Notes: a model not told the origin generated them from the letters alone. 64,000 nt of DNA from Bacillus mojavensis RO-H-1 = KCTC 3706 (GCF_000245335.1 NZ_JH600285.1:62001-126000), one strand, 5' to 3'. Positions 47,381-60,802 are shown, counted from the stretch's first letter. Numbers and translations are program-made.

Positions 47381-47385
47381 ACTTC

Positions 47386-47428
47386 GATCTTATATCCTTT
47401 TATCAAGGATATAAGATTTTTTTGTATA
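47386..47428 (+). terminator. Terminator of ygaD
   Basis: ATCTTATATCCTT/AAGGATATAAGAT stem with loop TTATC, then TTTTTTTG. Confidence 0.88.
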
Positions 47429-47453
47429 AAAAAACCCGGCATATGAACCGGGC
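47428..47453 (-). terminator. Terminator of ygaE
   Basis: On the minus strand AGCCCGG-TTCATAT-GCCGGGT followed by TTTTTTATA. Confidence 0.8.
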
Positions 47454-48514
47454 TACTCTTCTATTTCCATTTCGCAGTCTTTCGGATGGTACGTTTGAAA
47501 GCTTGTAATAAGTGTTTCTAAATGTTCAAGCTGCTCGCGGTATTCTACAGCGCTTGCCATAATATTAAGCATATTATAATCAAGAAGCTCATCATCTGAG
47601 TTGCGCTGGTTTTTAAGAAATGACTTTGTCAGCAGCTGTTTGTATTGGATGCCTTCTTCATCTGTATCATCATGCGGTTTAATTTTGCCGACAAACCTCA
47701 TCAAAATCCGCTCGTGCCAATAAAGCAGGTAATCAAGTTCTTCAGTCAGTGTTTCCTGAAACTCTTGAGGCATATGATAAATCTCGTTTTCCAGGCGATG
47801 CAGCTTCTTCAGCGTGTCGAGCGCCCGGTTTGCGGTTATTATCGCCTGTCTGAACAGGACAAGTTTTCTTGATTTCACGTAAGTCGTTTTCTTAAAGTAG
47901 CTTCTTTCTTCTTTATATAGAAGATATGTCTGATCAAGCTTGAGCATTTTTTCTTTCAATTTTTCAATATCCTCTTTCAAAATTGAATGCTCTGTTGACT
48001 GGCGCATAATCAGCCTGATCCATTTCATGATTTCTTCAGTGTTTTCGACTGTGTTATGAATCAGCTTTGTCTCGTACTTAGGCGGCAGGAACACCAGGTT
48101 GACGATAAAGGAAGAAAGCACCCCTAAAATGACTGTGCTTGTTCTGATCAACGCAAACATTAAAAAGTCGTCACCGGCAGATTCTAAAATCGCAATAACT
48201 GTAACAAGAGCAATAGAAATCGTATGTTCAATTTTAAGCTTCAGCATTATGGTAATAACAATCACTGCTGTCAATCCGATCATAATCGGACTGGGTCCGA
48301 AAATAAGACCGAATACTGTGGCAATAACAGCTCCGATAATATTTGCCTGAACCTGATCAATAATAATAAGAAAAGAGCGGTAAATTGATGGCTGGATCGC
48401 AAATATCGCTGCAATCCCAGCAAAAATCGGTGCGGGAAGTCCGATCCACGAAGCTAAATAAAGAGCCAGCGTAATCGCGATCCCTGTTTTGAAAATGCGG
48501 GCACCAAGTTTCAT
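47453..48514 (-). CDS. ygaE: UPF0421 membrane protein YgaE (aromatic acid exporter-like)
   Basis: 353 aa from ATG 48514. Four to five N-terminal helices (IFKTGIAITLALYLASWIGL to VLSSFIVNLVFLPP), then ~210 residues of cytoplasmic coiled-coil helices. ArAE/FUSC-like topology (UPF0421). The SD AAGGAATG is ~14 nt away, so the start is less certain; ATG 48574 would add 20 polar residues. Function unknown, possibly an exporter of small organic acids. Confidence 0.85.
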   Translation of the reverse strand: MKLGARIFKTGIAITLALYLASWIGLPAPIFAGIAAIFAIQPSIYRSFLIIIDQVQANIIGAVIATVFGLIFGPSPIMIGLTAVIVITIMLKLKIEHTISIALVTVIAILESAGDDFLMFALIRTSTVILGVLSSFIVNLVFLPPKYETKLIHNTVENTEEIMKWIRLIMRQSTEHSILKEDIEKLKEKMLKLDQTYLLYKEERSYFKKTTYVKSRKLVLFRQAIITANRALDTLKKLHRLENEIYHMPQEFQETLTEELDYLLYWHERILMRFVGKIKPHDDTDEEGIQYKQLLTKSFLKNQRNSDDELLDYNMLNIMASAVEYREQLEHLETLITSFQTYHPKDCEMEIEE

Positions 48515-48691
48515 TGGTTTGTGCGTGCATTCCTTTCTATAATAAATTGTTTGACCTAGCAAATGGCTAATCATTAAAATTCCCTGTGAGTTTATTTGCT
48601 AAACAATTAAGTAATATACAGGGATCAATACAATTATTCAAGCTATTTCTCAAGAAAAAGACCAAAATCTTACACGCTTTTTAAAAGTACA

Positions 48692-48717
48692 CAAAAACAG
48701 GAGCTTTAAGCTCCTGT
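48692..48717 (-). terminator. Terminator of gsaB
   Basis: ACAGGAGC-TTAAA-GCTCCTGT followed on the minus strand by TTTTTGTG. Confidence 0.8.
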
Positions 48718-48741
48718 CCACCTGATGTGCAATATTACTTT

Positions 48742-50024
48742 TTAAGTATGTTTAAAAGCATCCTCAACAGCAGCAAGCGTATCTTTAATGTCCTGCTCTG
48801 TATGTGCTGTTGTAATAAACCACGCTTCATATTTAGAAGGTGCGAGATTAATGCCGCGCTCCAGCATCAGCTTGAAAAACGTAGCGAATGTTTCACCGTC
48901 ACTGCGTTCTGCCTGATCGTAATTTTCTACTTTCTCATCAGAGAAGTAAACCGTCAGTGCACCCTTTAAGCGATTGACTGTTATTGTGATGCCATGGGTT
49001 TCTGCGTGTGCCAAAATGCCTTCCTCAAGCATAGCGCCAAGACGGTCAAGCTTTTCATACACGCCTTCTTCTTTCAGCACTTCCAGGCAAGCAATGCCAG
49101 ATAAAATAGAAGCGGGGTTTCCGGCCATTGTTCCTGCCTGATATGCAGGGCCGAGCGGTGCGACTTGCTCCATAATTTCTTGTTTCCCGCCATAGGCTCC
49201 AATTGGAAGTCCGCCGCCAATAATTTTTCCGAGTGCAGTTAAATCCGGTTTAACCTGTAAAAGATCCTGAGCACCGCCATACATAAAGCGGAAAGCAGTA
49301 ATGACTTCATCATAAATAACGAGGGCGCCCGCATTGTGAGTCAGTTCGTTTACTTGTTCTAAGAAACCTTCTTTTGGCTCAACGATACCGAAGTTGCCGA
49401 CAATCGGTTCAACCAGAACCGCTGCGATTTCACTGCCCCATTTATCTAAGGCCGCTTTGTAGCTGTCAATATCATTAAATGGAACTGTAATGACCTCGTT
49501 TGCAATGCTTTTCGGTACACCGGCTGAGTCAGGTGTGCCCAGAGTAGACGGACCGGAGCCGGCGGCTACGAGCACAAGATCTGAATGGCCGTGATAACAG
49601 CCTGCAAATTTAATGATTTGGTGCGGCCTGTGTAAGCGCGAGCCACTCGGATGGTCGTCATCACAGCTTCTGTCCCTGAATTGACGAATCTTACTTTATC
49701 CATAGCGGGAATGGCTTCCTTCAGCATCTTTGCAAAAGTAACCTCATGTTTTGTCGGTGTTCCATATAATACACCGTTTTCTGCCGCTTTTTTAATCGCC
49801 TCTGTAATATGCGGGTGGGCATGTCCGGTGATGATCGGGCCGTAAGCCGCCAAATAATCAATGTATTTGTTTCCGTCGACGTCCCAAAAATAAGCGCCAT
49901 TTGCTTTCTCCATTGCAACAGGAGAACCCCCGCCAACTGCTTTATATGATCTTGAAGGGCTGTTTACACCGCCGACAATATGCTCTAATGCTTCACGGTG
50001 AAGTTCAACTGATTTTGTATACAA
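48742..50024 (-). pseudogene. gsaB: Glutamate-1-semialdehyde aminotransferase GsaB, frameshifted
   Basis: Adding one base at the AAA run (plus-strand TTT 49617-49619) restores a 427-aa PLP enzyme. The first frame reads [18 protein letters not shown] to [10 protein letters not shown]; the continuation [13 protein letters not shown] crosses the shift, and the second frame runs from LVAAGSGPS to VEDAFKH. It includes the PLP lysine in [16 protein letters not shown]. The enzyme converts glutamate-1-semialdehyde to 5-aminolevulinate for heme; hemL is the main copy. Start TTG 50024 with SD TAGGAGG. As written, translation ends 17 residues after the shift. Confidence 0.9.
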
Positions 50025-50175
50025 AAATAATAACCTCCTATATCTCCATGCGTCCCCTCTATTGTAGCATGCTTCGAGACAAGAACAACGGATTCAGGCT
50101 CAAGTTCAAGGCCCATGGTTGTAATCTGGACAAGAATTGGATACGCTTAATACAAAAACATCCGGAGGTAATGAA

Positions 50176-50649
50176 ATGACTATTGAAATCGGACAAAAAG
50201 CGCCTGATATTGAGTTGAAAGGTGATCATGGGGAGATAGTAAAATTATCGGATTATGAAGGGCAGTATATCGTCCTTTACTTTTATCCAAAAGACATGAC
50301 ACCGGGATGCACAACTGAAGCCTGCGATTTTCGTGACAGCCATGAAAACTTCGCTGAGCTGGATGCTGTAATTATCGGCGTTAGCCCTGACAGCGAGGAA
50401 AAACACGGGAAATTTAAAGAGAAGCACAATCTGCCGTTTTTGCTGCTTGTCGATGACGAACACAAGCTGGCAGAGGCATTTGATGTGTGGAAACTGAAGA
50501 AAAACTTCGGAAAAGAATATATGGGAATTGAACGCTCCACTTTTTTAATTGACAAAGATGGCCGGCTCGTTAAAGAATGGAGAAAGGTAAAAGTGAAAGA
50601 CCATGTAGCCGAAGCGCTCCAGACGCTCAAAGATATGTCGGAAAAGTAA
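50176..50649 (+). CDS. ygaF: Peroxiredoxin YgaF (Bcp/PrxQ type)
   Basis: 157 aa from ATG 50176, SD GGAGGTAATG close upstream. YFYPKDMTPGCTTEACDFRD contains the peroxidatic Cys (PGCTTE) and a resolving Cys five residues later, the PrxQ/Bcp arrangement. Reduces hydrogen peroxide and organic peroxides with thioredoxin. It is divergent from gsaB and precedes perR, whose regulon handles peroxide stress. Confidence 0.93.
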   Translation: MTIEIGQKAPDIELKGDHGEIVKLSDYEGQYIVLYFYPKDMTPGCTTEACDFRDSHENFAELDAVIIGVSPDSEEKHGKFKEKHNLPFLLLVDDEHKLAEAFDVWKLKKNFGKEYMGIERSTFLIDKDGRLVKEWRKVKVKDHVAEALQTLKDMSEK

Positions 50650-50700
50650 AATTGTCAGTCAGCTTCATAATAGATGCTGCAACTTTTACCCTAATATCAA

Positions 50701-50730
50701 TTGACAAATTATCGTAAAAAGAGGTACACT
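50701..50730 (+). promoter_or_regulatory. perR promoter
   Basis: -35 TTGACA (50701-50706), 18-bp spacer, -10 TACACT (50725-50730). Confidence 0.7.
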
Positions 50731-50732
50731 AA

Positions 50733-50747
50733 TTATAAACATTATAA
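50733..50747. promoter_or_regulatory. Per box at perR
   Basis: TTATAAACATTATAA matches the 7-1-7 Per box TTATAATNATTATAA at 13 of 14 defined positions. It covers the transcription start, so PerR represses its own gene. Confidence 0.85.
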
Positions 50748-50783
50748 TGTAAGAATCTTTTTTAGAAGAGAGGTGCATGACGG

Positions 50784-51221
50784 ATGGCTGCACATGAACT
50801 AAAAGAAGCCTTAGAAACGTTGAAGGAAACCGGAGTTCGCATTACTCCTCAACGTCATGCGATTCTGGAATATCTCGTTAACTCTATGGCTCATCCAACA
50901 GCGGACGATATATATAAAGCTCTGGAAGGGAAATTTCCTAACATGAGCGTAGCGACGGTATATAACAACTTGCGTGTGTTCCGGGAATCCGGCCTGGTAA
51001 AAGAGCTCACATATGGCGATGCTTCTAGCAGATTTGATTTTGTTACATCCGATCACTATCACGCCATTTGTGAAAGCTGCGGTAAAATTGTGGACTTCCA
51101 CTATCCCGGCCTTGACGAAGTGGAGCAGCTCGCTGCACATGTGACCGGCTTTAAAGTAAGCCACCACCGTTTAGAAATTTACGGCGTCTGCCAAGAGTGT
51201 TCAAAAAAAGAAAACCATTAA
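50784..51221 (+). CDS. perR: Peroxide-sensing repressor PerR (Fur family)
   Basis: 145 aa. N-terminal winged helix ([31 protein letters not shown]). The regulatory metal site is built from His and Asp residues around [11 protein letters not shown]; oxidation of those His residues by peroxide releases DNA. The structural zinc is held by two CxxC pairs (CESC and CQEC). It represses katA, ahpCF, mrgA, heme and zinc-uptake genes. Autoregulated through the Per box upstream. SD AGAGGTG. Confidence 0.97.
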   Translation: MAAHELKEALETLKETGVRITPQRHAILEYLVNSMAHPTADDIYKALEGKFPNMSVATVYNNLRVFRESGLVKELTYGDASSRFDFVTSDHYHAICESCGKIVDFHYPGLDEVEQLAAHVTGFKVSHHRLEIYGVCQECSKKENH

Positions 51222-51253
51222 AATAAGCTGACCGCAAAACGGTCAGCTTATTT
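51221..51253. terminator. Bidirectional terminator between perR and ygzB
   Basis: AAATAAGCTGACCG/CGGTCAGCTTATTT stem with loop CAAAA; T-rich on both strands. Confidence 0.85.
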
Positions 51254-51605
51254 ATTTCGACATTTTCTTCTTATTATAAGACTCATCAAATTCTTTTCCT
51301 TCTAAGCTTTGATCTAAAGTCAGCGGCTCTCTGCAATGCATACACATATCTACTCTGCCTAAAACCTTGGTCTCTTTTTCACAGCCAGGGCAAATGACAC
51401 GAACCGCTTTGGTCGAGAGCATGCCGATCCAAAAATAAACAACCGTACTGAGTCCGATGGATAAAAGCCCAAGTATCATAAACAAACTCGAAAGCAAAAC
51501 GGACTCCTTAAAAAAAATCCCGATGTACATAATGATAAACCCAACGAAAACCAAACTTAACGCAAACGTTCTGATCTTATTAATTTTGCTGGAGTATTTC
51601 GCCAT
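51252..51605 (-). CDS. ygzB: UPF0295 membrane protein YgzB
   Basis: 117 aa from ATG 51605 with SD AGGGGGAT. Two helices (about 12-32 and 42-64), then a small zinc-ribbon-like part with two CxxC pairs (ICPGCEKE and MCMHCREP). It belongs to UPF0295, of unknown function. The longer upstream frame has no SD. Confidence 0.9.
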   Translation of the reverse strand: MAKYSSKINKIRTFALSLVFVGFIIMYIGIFFKESVLLSSLFMILGLLSIGLSTVVYFWIGMLSTKAVRVICPGCEKETKVLGRVDMCMHCREPLTLDQSLEGKEFDESYNKKKMSK

Positions 51606-51811
51606 GTCCATCCCCCTCTGAATTAAATATAGCACAAACCCGATGGGGTTTTCTTCATGTTTTCGTTTGAAATGGAATTTAAATATGGAGACTTGCTTTG
51701 AAATTGTTTATAATAGTTCAATGTGTTTAGAAAAAAGGAATTTCGATTTAACCATAGAATTGAATCAAATAGAGGATGAAAAAATTGAACAATTGCATTG
51801 GAGGAATAGTG

Positions 51812-52696
51812 ATGGAAAATCTTCTCCGTCCAATTTATCAAGAAAGAGCAAGCCATCCTAATACATTGGCTGTTATTATGATTGAGAGAAGAAACAAAAC
51901 ATCTTCCCTGACAGATAACTTTGATGCCGCTTTGCTTGTCATTGTAAAGCAGTCTGATAAACCTGTTTTTATAAAGCATTATGAATTTGATCACAAAACA
52001 GCCTCTTTACATGTGATAACTGATGCTCAGGTTCAAGAATGGATTTTGCTCGGCACAAATAGAAGAATGATAGATTGGATTGTAAACGGAAGAGTCATGT
52101 TTGACCGCAATGAGTATATTGCTGAGCTTATAGACAGGCTTAATACTTTTCCGTTTGCAGAACGCAAACTGAAGATCGGCCTTGAATACGGCAAGTTAAT
52201 TAGAAGATACGTTGAAGGAAAAGCTTTCTTTGAAGCCAATCAATTTTTAGATGCCTACAATGCGGTAGTTCATGCCCTGCATCATCTCGCACGTATTGAA
52301 GTAATCGACAGAGGATTCCACCCTGAAACCACTGTGTGGAGTCAAGTGCGTCAAATCGAGCCTCAAGTGTACAAATTATATTCCGAACTGATTGAAAGTC
52401 ACGAAAGCCTGGAAAAAAGGCTTGAATTATTATTCTTAGCAAATGATTTTCTGATTCATTCTAAAGCTGAGATTGGTTCAGCACATCTTTTCGAAGTCAT
52501 GAAAGAAAAGGACATATGGCAATTTAGCGAGCTTCTTCAGCATCCTGACTTAATCCATTTCACTCAAGACCTTGGCGTCATGCTTGATTACCTGACGGAA
52601 AAAGGTCTTATCAGCGTGTGCCGAATGGAAACCAAAGGACAGGCTGTCTTTCATCGAGGATATTCTTTTAAAAAAGATGTTGACTCTGATTCTTGA
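51812..52696 (+). CDS. ygxA: Nucleotidyltransferase-like protein YgxA
   Basis: 294 aa from ATG 51812, 7 nt after SD TTGGAGG. N-terminal nucleotidyltransferase-like fold; the stretch VMIERRNKTSSLTDNFDAAL resembles an altered GS...DxD region, so catalytic activity is doubtful. The C-terminal half is helical. It is a conserved neighbour upstream of rrn operons in Bacillus. Function unknown. Confidence 0.85.
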   Translation: MENLLRPIYQERASHPNTLAVIMIERRNKTSSLTDNFDAALLVIVKQSDKPVFIKHYEFDHKTASLHVITDAQVQEWILLGTNRRMIDWIVNGRVMFDRNEYIAELIDRLNTFPFAERKLKIGLEYGKLIRRYVEGKAFFEANQFLDAYNAVVHALHHLARIEVIDRGFHPETTVWSQVRQIEPQVYKLYSELIESHESLEKRLELLFLANDFLIHSKAEIGSAHLFEVMKEKDIWQFSELLQHPDLIHFTQDLGVMLDYLTEKGLISVCRMETKGQAVFHRGYSFKKDVDSDS

Positions 52697-52776
52697 GCAT
52701 GGTATATTATTAAACGTCGCTGATGCGCTTCTGAAAAAACAAGCTCACAGCGGCGGAGAAATAAAATAAAAAACAT

Positions 52777-52805
52777 TTGACAGAACAAAGTCGAAATGTT
52801 ATACT
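52777..52805 (+). promoter_or_regulatory. rrnD promoter
   Basis: -35 TTGACA (52777-52782), 17-bp spacer, -10 TATACT (52800-52805), a near-consensus rRNA promoter. A boxA-like TGATCTTTGAAAAC leader segment follows before the 16S gene. Confidence 0.85.
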
Positions 52806-52924
52806 AATAAAGTCGCTTCTCCAAGAAGTGCTGATGATCTTTGAAAACTAAACAAGACAAAACGTACCTGTTAATTCAAGTTTTAAATAAATCGCACAGC
52901 GATGTGCGTAGTCAGTCAAACTAC

Positions 52925-54485
<1,561 letters not shown>

Positions 54486-54644
54486 TTACGGAATATAAGA
54501 CCTTGGGTCTTATAAACAGAACGTTCCCTGTCTTGTTTAGTTTTGAAGGATCATTCCTTCGAAACGTGTTCTTTGAAAACTAGATAACAGTAGACATCAC
54601 ATTCAATTAGTAATACAAGATATCACATAGTGATTCTTTTTAAC

Positions 54645-57572
<2,928 letters not shown>

Positions 57573-57670
57573 ATGATGTCACACCTGTTATCTAGTTTTG
57601 AGAGAACACTCTCAAAAAAACTCTTGACTTTTCAAGATATACATAGTATAATGTTAAATGTCACTGAAAT

Positions 57671-57789
<119 letters not shown>

Positions 57790-57797
57790 GACTTCAT

Positions 57798-57872
57798 TCC
57801 GCAGTAGCTCAGTGGTAGAGCTATCGGCTGTTAACCGATCGGTCGTAGGTTCGAATCCTACCTGCGGAGCCA
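57798..57872 (+). tRNA. tRNA-Asn(GTT)
   Basis: Acceptor TCCGCAG/CTGCGGA, anticodon GTT at 57830-57832, CCA encoded. Confidence 0.97.
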
Positions 57873-57877
57873 TTATT

Positions 57878-57969
57878 GGAGAGCTGTCCGAGTGGTCGAA
57901 GGAGCACGATTGGAAATCGTGTAGGCGGTCAACTCCGTCTCAAGGGTTCGAATCCCTTGCTCTCCGCCA
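57878..57969 (+). tRNA. tRNA-Ser(GGA)
   Basis: Acceptor GGAGAGC/GCTCTCC with a long variable arm; anticodon GGA at 57912-57914; CCA encoded. Confidence 0.96.
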
Positions 57970-58003
57970 CTGATATTTATACATAATCACAATTGAAAGT
58001 CTG

Positions 58004-58075
58004 GGCCCGTTGGTCAAGCGGTTAAGACACCGCCCTTTCACGGCGGTAACACGGGTTCGAATCCCGTACGGGTCA
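58004..58075 (+). tRNA. tRNA-Glu(TTC)
   Basis: Acceptor GGCCCGT/ACGGGTC, anticodon TTC at 58037-58039; no CCA encoded (ATTATA follows). Confidence 0.96.
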
Positions 58076-58084
58076 TTATATGAT

Positions 58085-58160
58085 GGAGGATTAGCTCAGC
58101 TGGGAGAGCATCTGCCTTACAAGCAGAGGGTCGGCGGTTCGAGCCCGTCATCCTCCACCA
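58085..58160 (+). tRNA. tRNA-Val(TAC)
   Basis: Acceptor GGAGGAT/ATCCTCC, anticodon TAC at 58118-58120, CCA encoded. Confidence 0.97.
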
Positions 58161-58167
58161 TTATCAT

Positions 58168-58245
<78 letters not shown>

Positions 58246-58298
58246 AAAATATATCCTTTTAAATAAGGAGCGCCCAAAGGGTGCAAACAAATTTAATT

Positions 58299-58375
58299 GG
58301 TCCGGTAGTTCAGTTGGTTAGAATGCCTGCCTGTCACGCAGGAGGTCGCGGGTTCGAGTCCCGTCCGGACCGCCA
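58299..58375 (+). tRNA. tRNA-Asp(GTC)
   Basis: Acceptor GGTCCGG/CCGGACC, anticodon GTC at 58333-58335, CCA encoded. Confidence 0.97.
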
Positions 58376-58387
58376 TTTAAATCATAA

Positions 58388-58463
<76 letters not shown>

Positions 58464-58468
58464 CCTAT

Positions 58469-58541
<73 letters not shown>

Positions 58542-58563
58542 CTGTTTTTTCAAAACTTAATGT

Positions 58564-58648
58564 GGAGGGGTAGCGAAGTGGCTAAACGCGGCGGACTGTA
58601 AATCCGCTCCCTCAGGGTTCGGCAGTTCGAATCTGCCCCCCTCCACCA
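58564..58648 (+). tRNA. tRNA-Tyr(GTA)
   Basis: Acceptor GGAGGGG/CCCCTCC with a long variable arm, anticodon GTA at 58598-58600, CCA encoded. Confidence 0.96.
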
Positions 58649-58653
58649 TTTAT

Positions 58654-58727
58654 AGGGGCATAGTTTAACGGTAGAACAGAGGTCTCCAAAACCTCCGGTG
58701 TGGGTTCGATTCCTACTGCCCCTGCCA
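58654..58727 (+). tRNA. tRNA-Trp(CCA)
   Basis: Acceptor AGGGGCA/TGCCCCT, anticodon CCA at 58686-58688, 3' CCA encoded. Confidence 0.97.
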
Positions 58728-58750
58728 AATTTATGACATCTTGAGATTAT

Positions 58751-58827
58751 GGCGGTTGTGGCGAAGTGGTTAACGCACCAGATTGTGGCTCTGGCACTCG
58801 TGGGTTCGATTCCCATCAATCGCCCCA
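58751..58827 (+). tRNA. tRNA-His(GTG)
   Basis: An extra 5' G (position -1) pairs with C73, the tRNA-His identity element. Anticodon GTG at 58785-58787; CCA encoded. Confidence 0.96.
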
Positions 58828-58836
58828 TATTATCAT

Positions 58837-58908
58837 TGGGCTATAGCCAAGCGGTAAGGCAACGGACTTTGACTCCGTCATGCGTTGGTTCGAATCCAGC
58901 TAGCCCAG
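58837..58908 (+). tRNA. tRNA-Gln(TTG)
   Basis: Acceptor TGGGCTA/TAGCCCA, anticodon TTG at 58869-58871; no CCA encoded. Confidence 0.96.
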
Positions 58909-58955
58909 TCTCACTTTTATATCAATTGCATATAATGTATTAAGTCCCTTAAGAT

Positions 58956-59030
58956 GCGGAAGTAGTTCAGTGGTAGAACACCACCTTGCCAAGGTGGGGG
59001 TCGCGGGTTCGAATCCCGTCTTCCGCTCCA
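58956..59030 (+). tRNA. tRNA-Gly(GCC)
   Basis: Acceptor GCGGAAG/CTTCCGC, anticodon GCC at 58988-58990, CCA encoded. Confidence 0.97.
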
Positions 59031-59035
59031 ATTAC

Positions 59036-59106
<71 letters not shown>

Positions 59107-59113
59107 TTCTTTT

Positions 59114-59202
59114 GCCGGGGTGGTGGAATTGGCAGACACACAGGACTTAAAATCCTGCGGTAGGTGACTACCGTGCCGGTTCAAGTCCGGCCCTCGGCAC
59201 CA
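59114..59202 (+). tRNA. tRNA-Leu(TAA)
   Basis: Acceptor GCCGGGG/CCTCGGC with a long variable arm, anticodon TAA at 59148-59150, CCA encoded. Last gene of the contiguous rrnD-trnD transcript. Confidence 0.96.
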
Positions 59203-59267
59203 ATTTTACTTACTTGATAAGTTAAATTGGTGTTTGTGCTTGAAAATATAATGAAGCTAATCATATC

Positions 59268-59297
59268 AATGATCTACTTATGTAGATCATTTTTTTA
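59268..59297 (+). terminator. Terminator of rrnD-trnD
   Basis: AATGATCTAC-TTAT-GTAGATCATT followed by TTTTTT. The rest of 59203-59395 is AT-rich with nothing else recognisable. Confidence 0.85.
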
Positions 59298-59395
59298 TTG
59301 TATGAATATGTCGATGTAAGCATTGAGCTGCATTTCATAGAAAATTGCTTTAGCTACTTATTATTATATTTCCAAAAAAACTTTTGTAAAATTCA

Positions 59396-59424
59396 TTGAC
59401 ACTTTATCATATCCATGATATATT
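59396..59424 (+). promoter_or_regulatory. Separate promoter for the last tRNA-Leu
   Basis: -35 TTGACA (59396-59401), 17-bp spacer, -10 TATATT (59419-59424), consensus quality, 33 bp before tRNA-Leu(CAA). Confidence 0.85.
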
Positions 59425-59456
59425 TATATTCGTCGGTTAGATACGACGTAAAACTT

Positions 59457-59538
59457 GCCGGTGTGGCGGAATTGGCAGACGCGCACGACTCAAAATCGTG
59501 TTCCTTCTGGAGTGTCGGTTCGACCCCGACCACCGGTA
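59457..59538 (+). tRNA. tRNA-Leu(CAA)
   Basis: Acceptor GCCGGTG/CACCGGT (first pair G-U) with a long variable arm; anticodon CAA at 59491-59493. The discriminator A is followed by TCCA, so CCA is probably added after trimming. It has its own promoter and terminator. Confidence 0.93.
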
Positions 59539-59545
59539 TCCAATA

Positions 59546-59589
59546 AAACCCTGTTTCTTACATAAGTAAGAAACAGGGTTTTGTTTTTA
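59546..59589 (+). terminator. Terminator after tRNA-Leu(CAA)
   Basis: 17-bp perfect stem AAAACCCTGTTTCTTAC/GTAAGAAACAGGGTTTT with loop ATAA, then GTTTTTATT. Confidence 0.92.
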
Positions 59590-59591
59590 TT

Positions 59592-59630
59592 AAAAAAAGG
59601 AGCCTATGTTTATTATAGGCTCCTTTTTGT
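59592..59630 (-). terminator. Terminator of spo0M
   Basis: AAAGGAGCCTAT/ATAGGCTCCTTT stem; on the minus strand it ends in TTTTTTTAAT. Confidence 0.82.
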
Positions 59631-59633
59631 TAT

Positions 59634-60410
59634 TTACTCAGCATATTGGTCGATGATCTCTTCTAATACCTCTTCAAGTTGTTCGATATCATCAAGCTCT
59701 GATTGTCTGAAACGGACACGTACGAGCTGCTCTCCGTCATTATACATCTCTTCCAGCCATCCTCGCAGGCCTCTTGCCCGGCGATCGACTTCGAAAATAA
59801 TTTCTAAACCGTCTTCCTCTAAAAGAAAAATAAGCTCTAATTCATCAAGCATCTGACGGTAATAGCCTGATGTTGGAACAAACTCAAATTCTTGAACGAA
59901 AGGTAGGCGGCGCTGGAAATAAGATGCCTGTTCACAATCTGCTTCGTTAAGACGGAAGCCAAGGTTTTCAATTGCTTCTAACACATTTTCAACCCAAGGA
60001 TGTGCTTCTACGAAGATACGATCGTGATCTGATTTATCAATACCGCCTTGAATGTCAAGGTCTGTCACTATTGCGACTTCTACTTTTCCTACCGTAATCG
60101 GTGTATCAAGAGGCAGAATGAAGGAGAACGGAAATTGATGTTCTTCTCCAGGCTGAATGGTGAATGAACCAGTTACCCGAACAGAATGAATTGTTGCGTA
60201 TTTCCGGTGCTCTTCATCGTCTTTTACAATGACATATTTTGTATTGAGCTGTAAGTCAATGTAACGGATATCCTGGGCGATTTTTCCACCTTTTACATGT
60301 ACAGTTCCGCGGACTTCTTCTCCTGGACAATACGCATCTTTCTCCAAAATGGTATCGACTTTTGCTGCGCCGATGCCGGCACTTGCTGCAAGTTTCTTGA
60401 AAAATGACAT
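59634..60410 (-). CDS. spo0M: Sporulation control protein Spo0M
   Basis: 258 aa from ATG 60410 (MSFFKKLAASAGIGAAKVDT), SD GGGGAAGAT; the 21 extra upstream codons have no SD and overlap the promoter. Arrestin-like beta-sandwich (DAYCPGEEVRGTVHVKGGKI, PFSFILPLDTPI). Spo0M affects the phosphorelay and cell division during sporulation. A sigma-W-like promoter lies upstream, agreeing with known sigma-W control. Confidence 0.95.
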   Translation of the reverse strand: MSFFKKLAASAGIGAAKVDTILEKDAYCPGEEVRGTVHVKGGKIAQDIRYIDLQLNTKYVIVKDDEEHRKYATIHSVRVTGSFTIQPGEEHQFPFSFILPLDTPITVGKVEVAIVTDLDIQGGIDKSDHDRIFVEAHPWVENVLEAIENLGFRLNEADCEQASYFQRRLPFVQEFEFVPTSGYYRQMLDELELIFLLEEDGLEIIFEVDRRARGLRGWLEEMYNDGEQLVRVRFRQSELDDIEQLEEVLEEIIDQYAE

Positions 60411-60442
60411 GTTGATCTTCCCCTTTTTCTTTTTCTCAACAG

Positions 60443-60472
60443 TTATACGTGGGAAGAAGGAAAAAAGGTTCA
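60443..60472 (-). promoter_or_regulatory. Candidate sigma-W promoter of spo0M
   Basis: On the minus strand TGAACC (-35), 17-bp spacer, CGTATAA (-10), close to TGAAAC-N16-CGTA. Confidence 0.65.
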
Positions 60473-60502
60473 TTTATTTCAAAATAAATGAACCTTTTTT
60501 CC
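60459..60502. repeat. 20-bp perfect inverted repeat upstream of spo0M
   Basis: GGAAAAAAGGTTCATTTATT pairs fully with its complement, leaving loop TCAA. The right arm (minus-strand view) overlaps the spo0M -35. With an A6/T6 at the outer ends it also looks like a bidirectional terminator, yet it lies between two divergent genes. Confidence 0.85.
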
Positions 60503-60562
60503 TATAATCGTTTATCTGAGGGACAGACTAAAATTGATGCTTGAGTAAAGGAGGAGACATGA

Positions 60563-60760
60563 ATGAATAAAGAAACGATGGTCGCTGATGAATTACATAG
60601 AATGTTTTTAGCTGGTGAGCTGCAAATCACAGTCGAGGAGGACATTAACAATCTTTCAGAAAGACTGAGAAGCGGCGAACTCAGATTAGATAGTTTGACC
60701 GGGGAAGATGCGTTTATAAAAGAAACAGTAAACGAAGCATTAAGAAGAGTGGAGCAATAA
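60563..60760 (+). CDS. YraE-like small protein
   Basis: 65 aa, acidic and helical (MVADELHRMFLAGELQITVE, then LSGELRLDSLTGED-like end). SD AAGGAGGAGA. It resembles YraE of B. subtilis in length and in lying next to an adhB-like gene. Function unknown. A shared terminator separates it from adhB. Confidence 0.7.
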   Translation: MNKETMVADELHRMFLAGELQITVEEDINNLSERLRSGELRLDSLTGEDAFIKETVNEALRRVEQ

Positions 60761-60765
60761 AATAA

Positions 60766-60802
60766 AGAGACGGTTTCTCAAAATGAGAGACCGTCTTTTT
60801 TT
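60766..60802. terminator. Bidirectional terminator between yraE-like gene and adhB
   Basis: AGACGGTTTCTC/GAGAGACCGTCT stem with loop AAAAT, T7 on the plus strand and a T run on the minus strand. Confidence 0.85.

Noticed and set aside
57573..57670. Spacer between 23S and 5S as a possible extra gene
   Set aside because: Only processing sequence and an AT-rich TTGACT/TATAAT-like stretch; no gene is supported.
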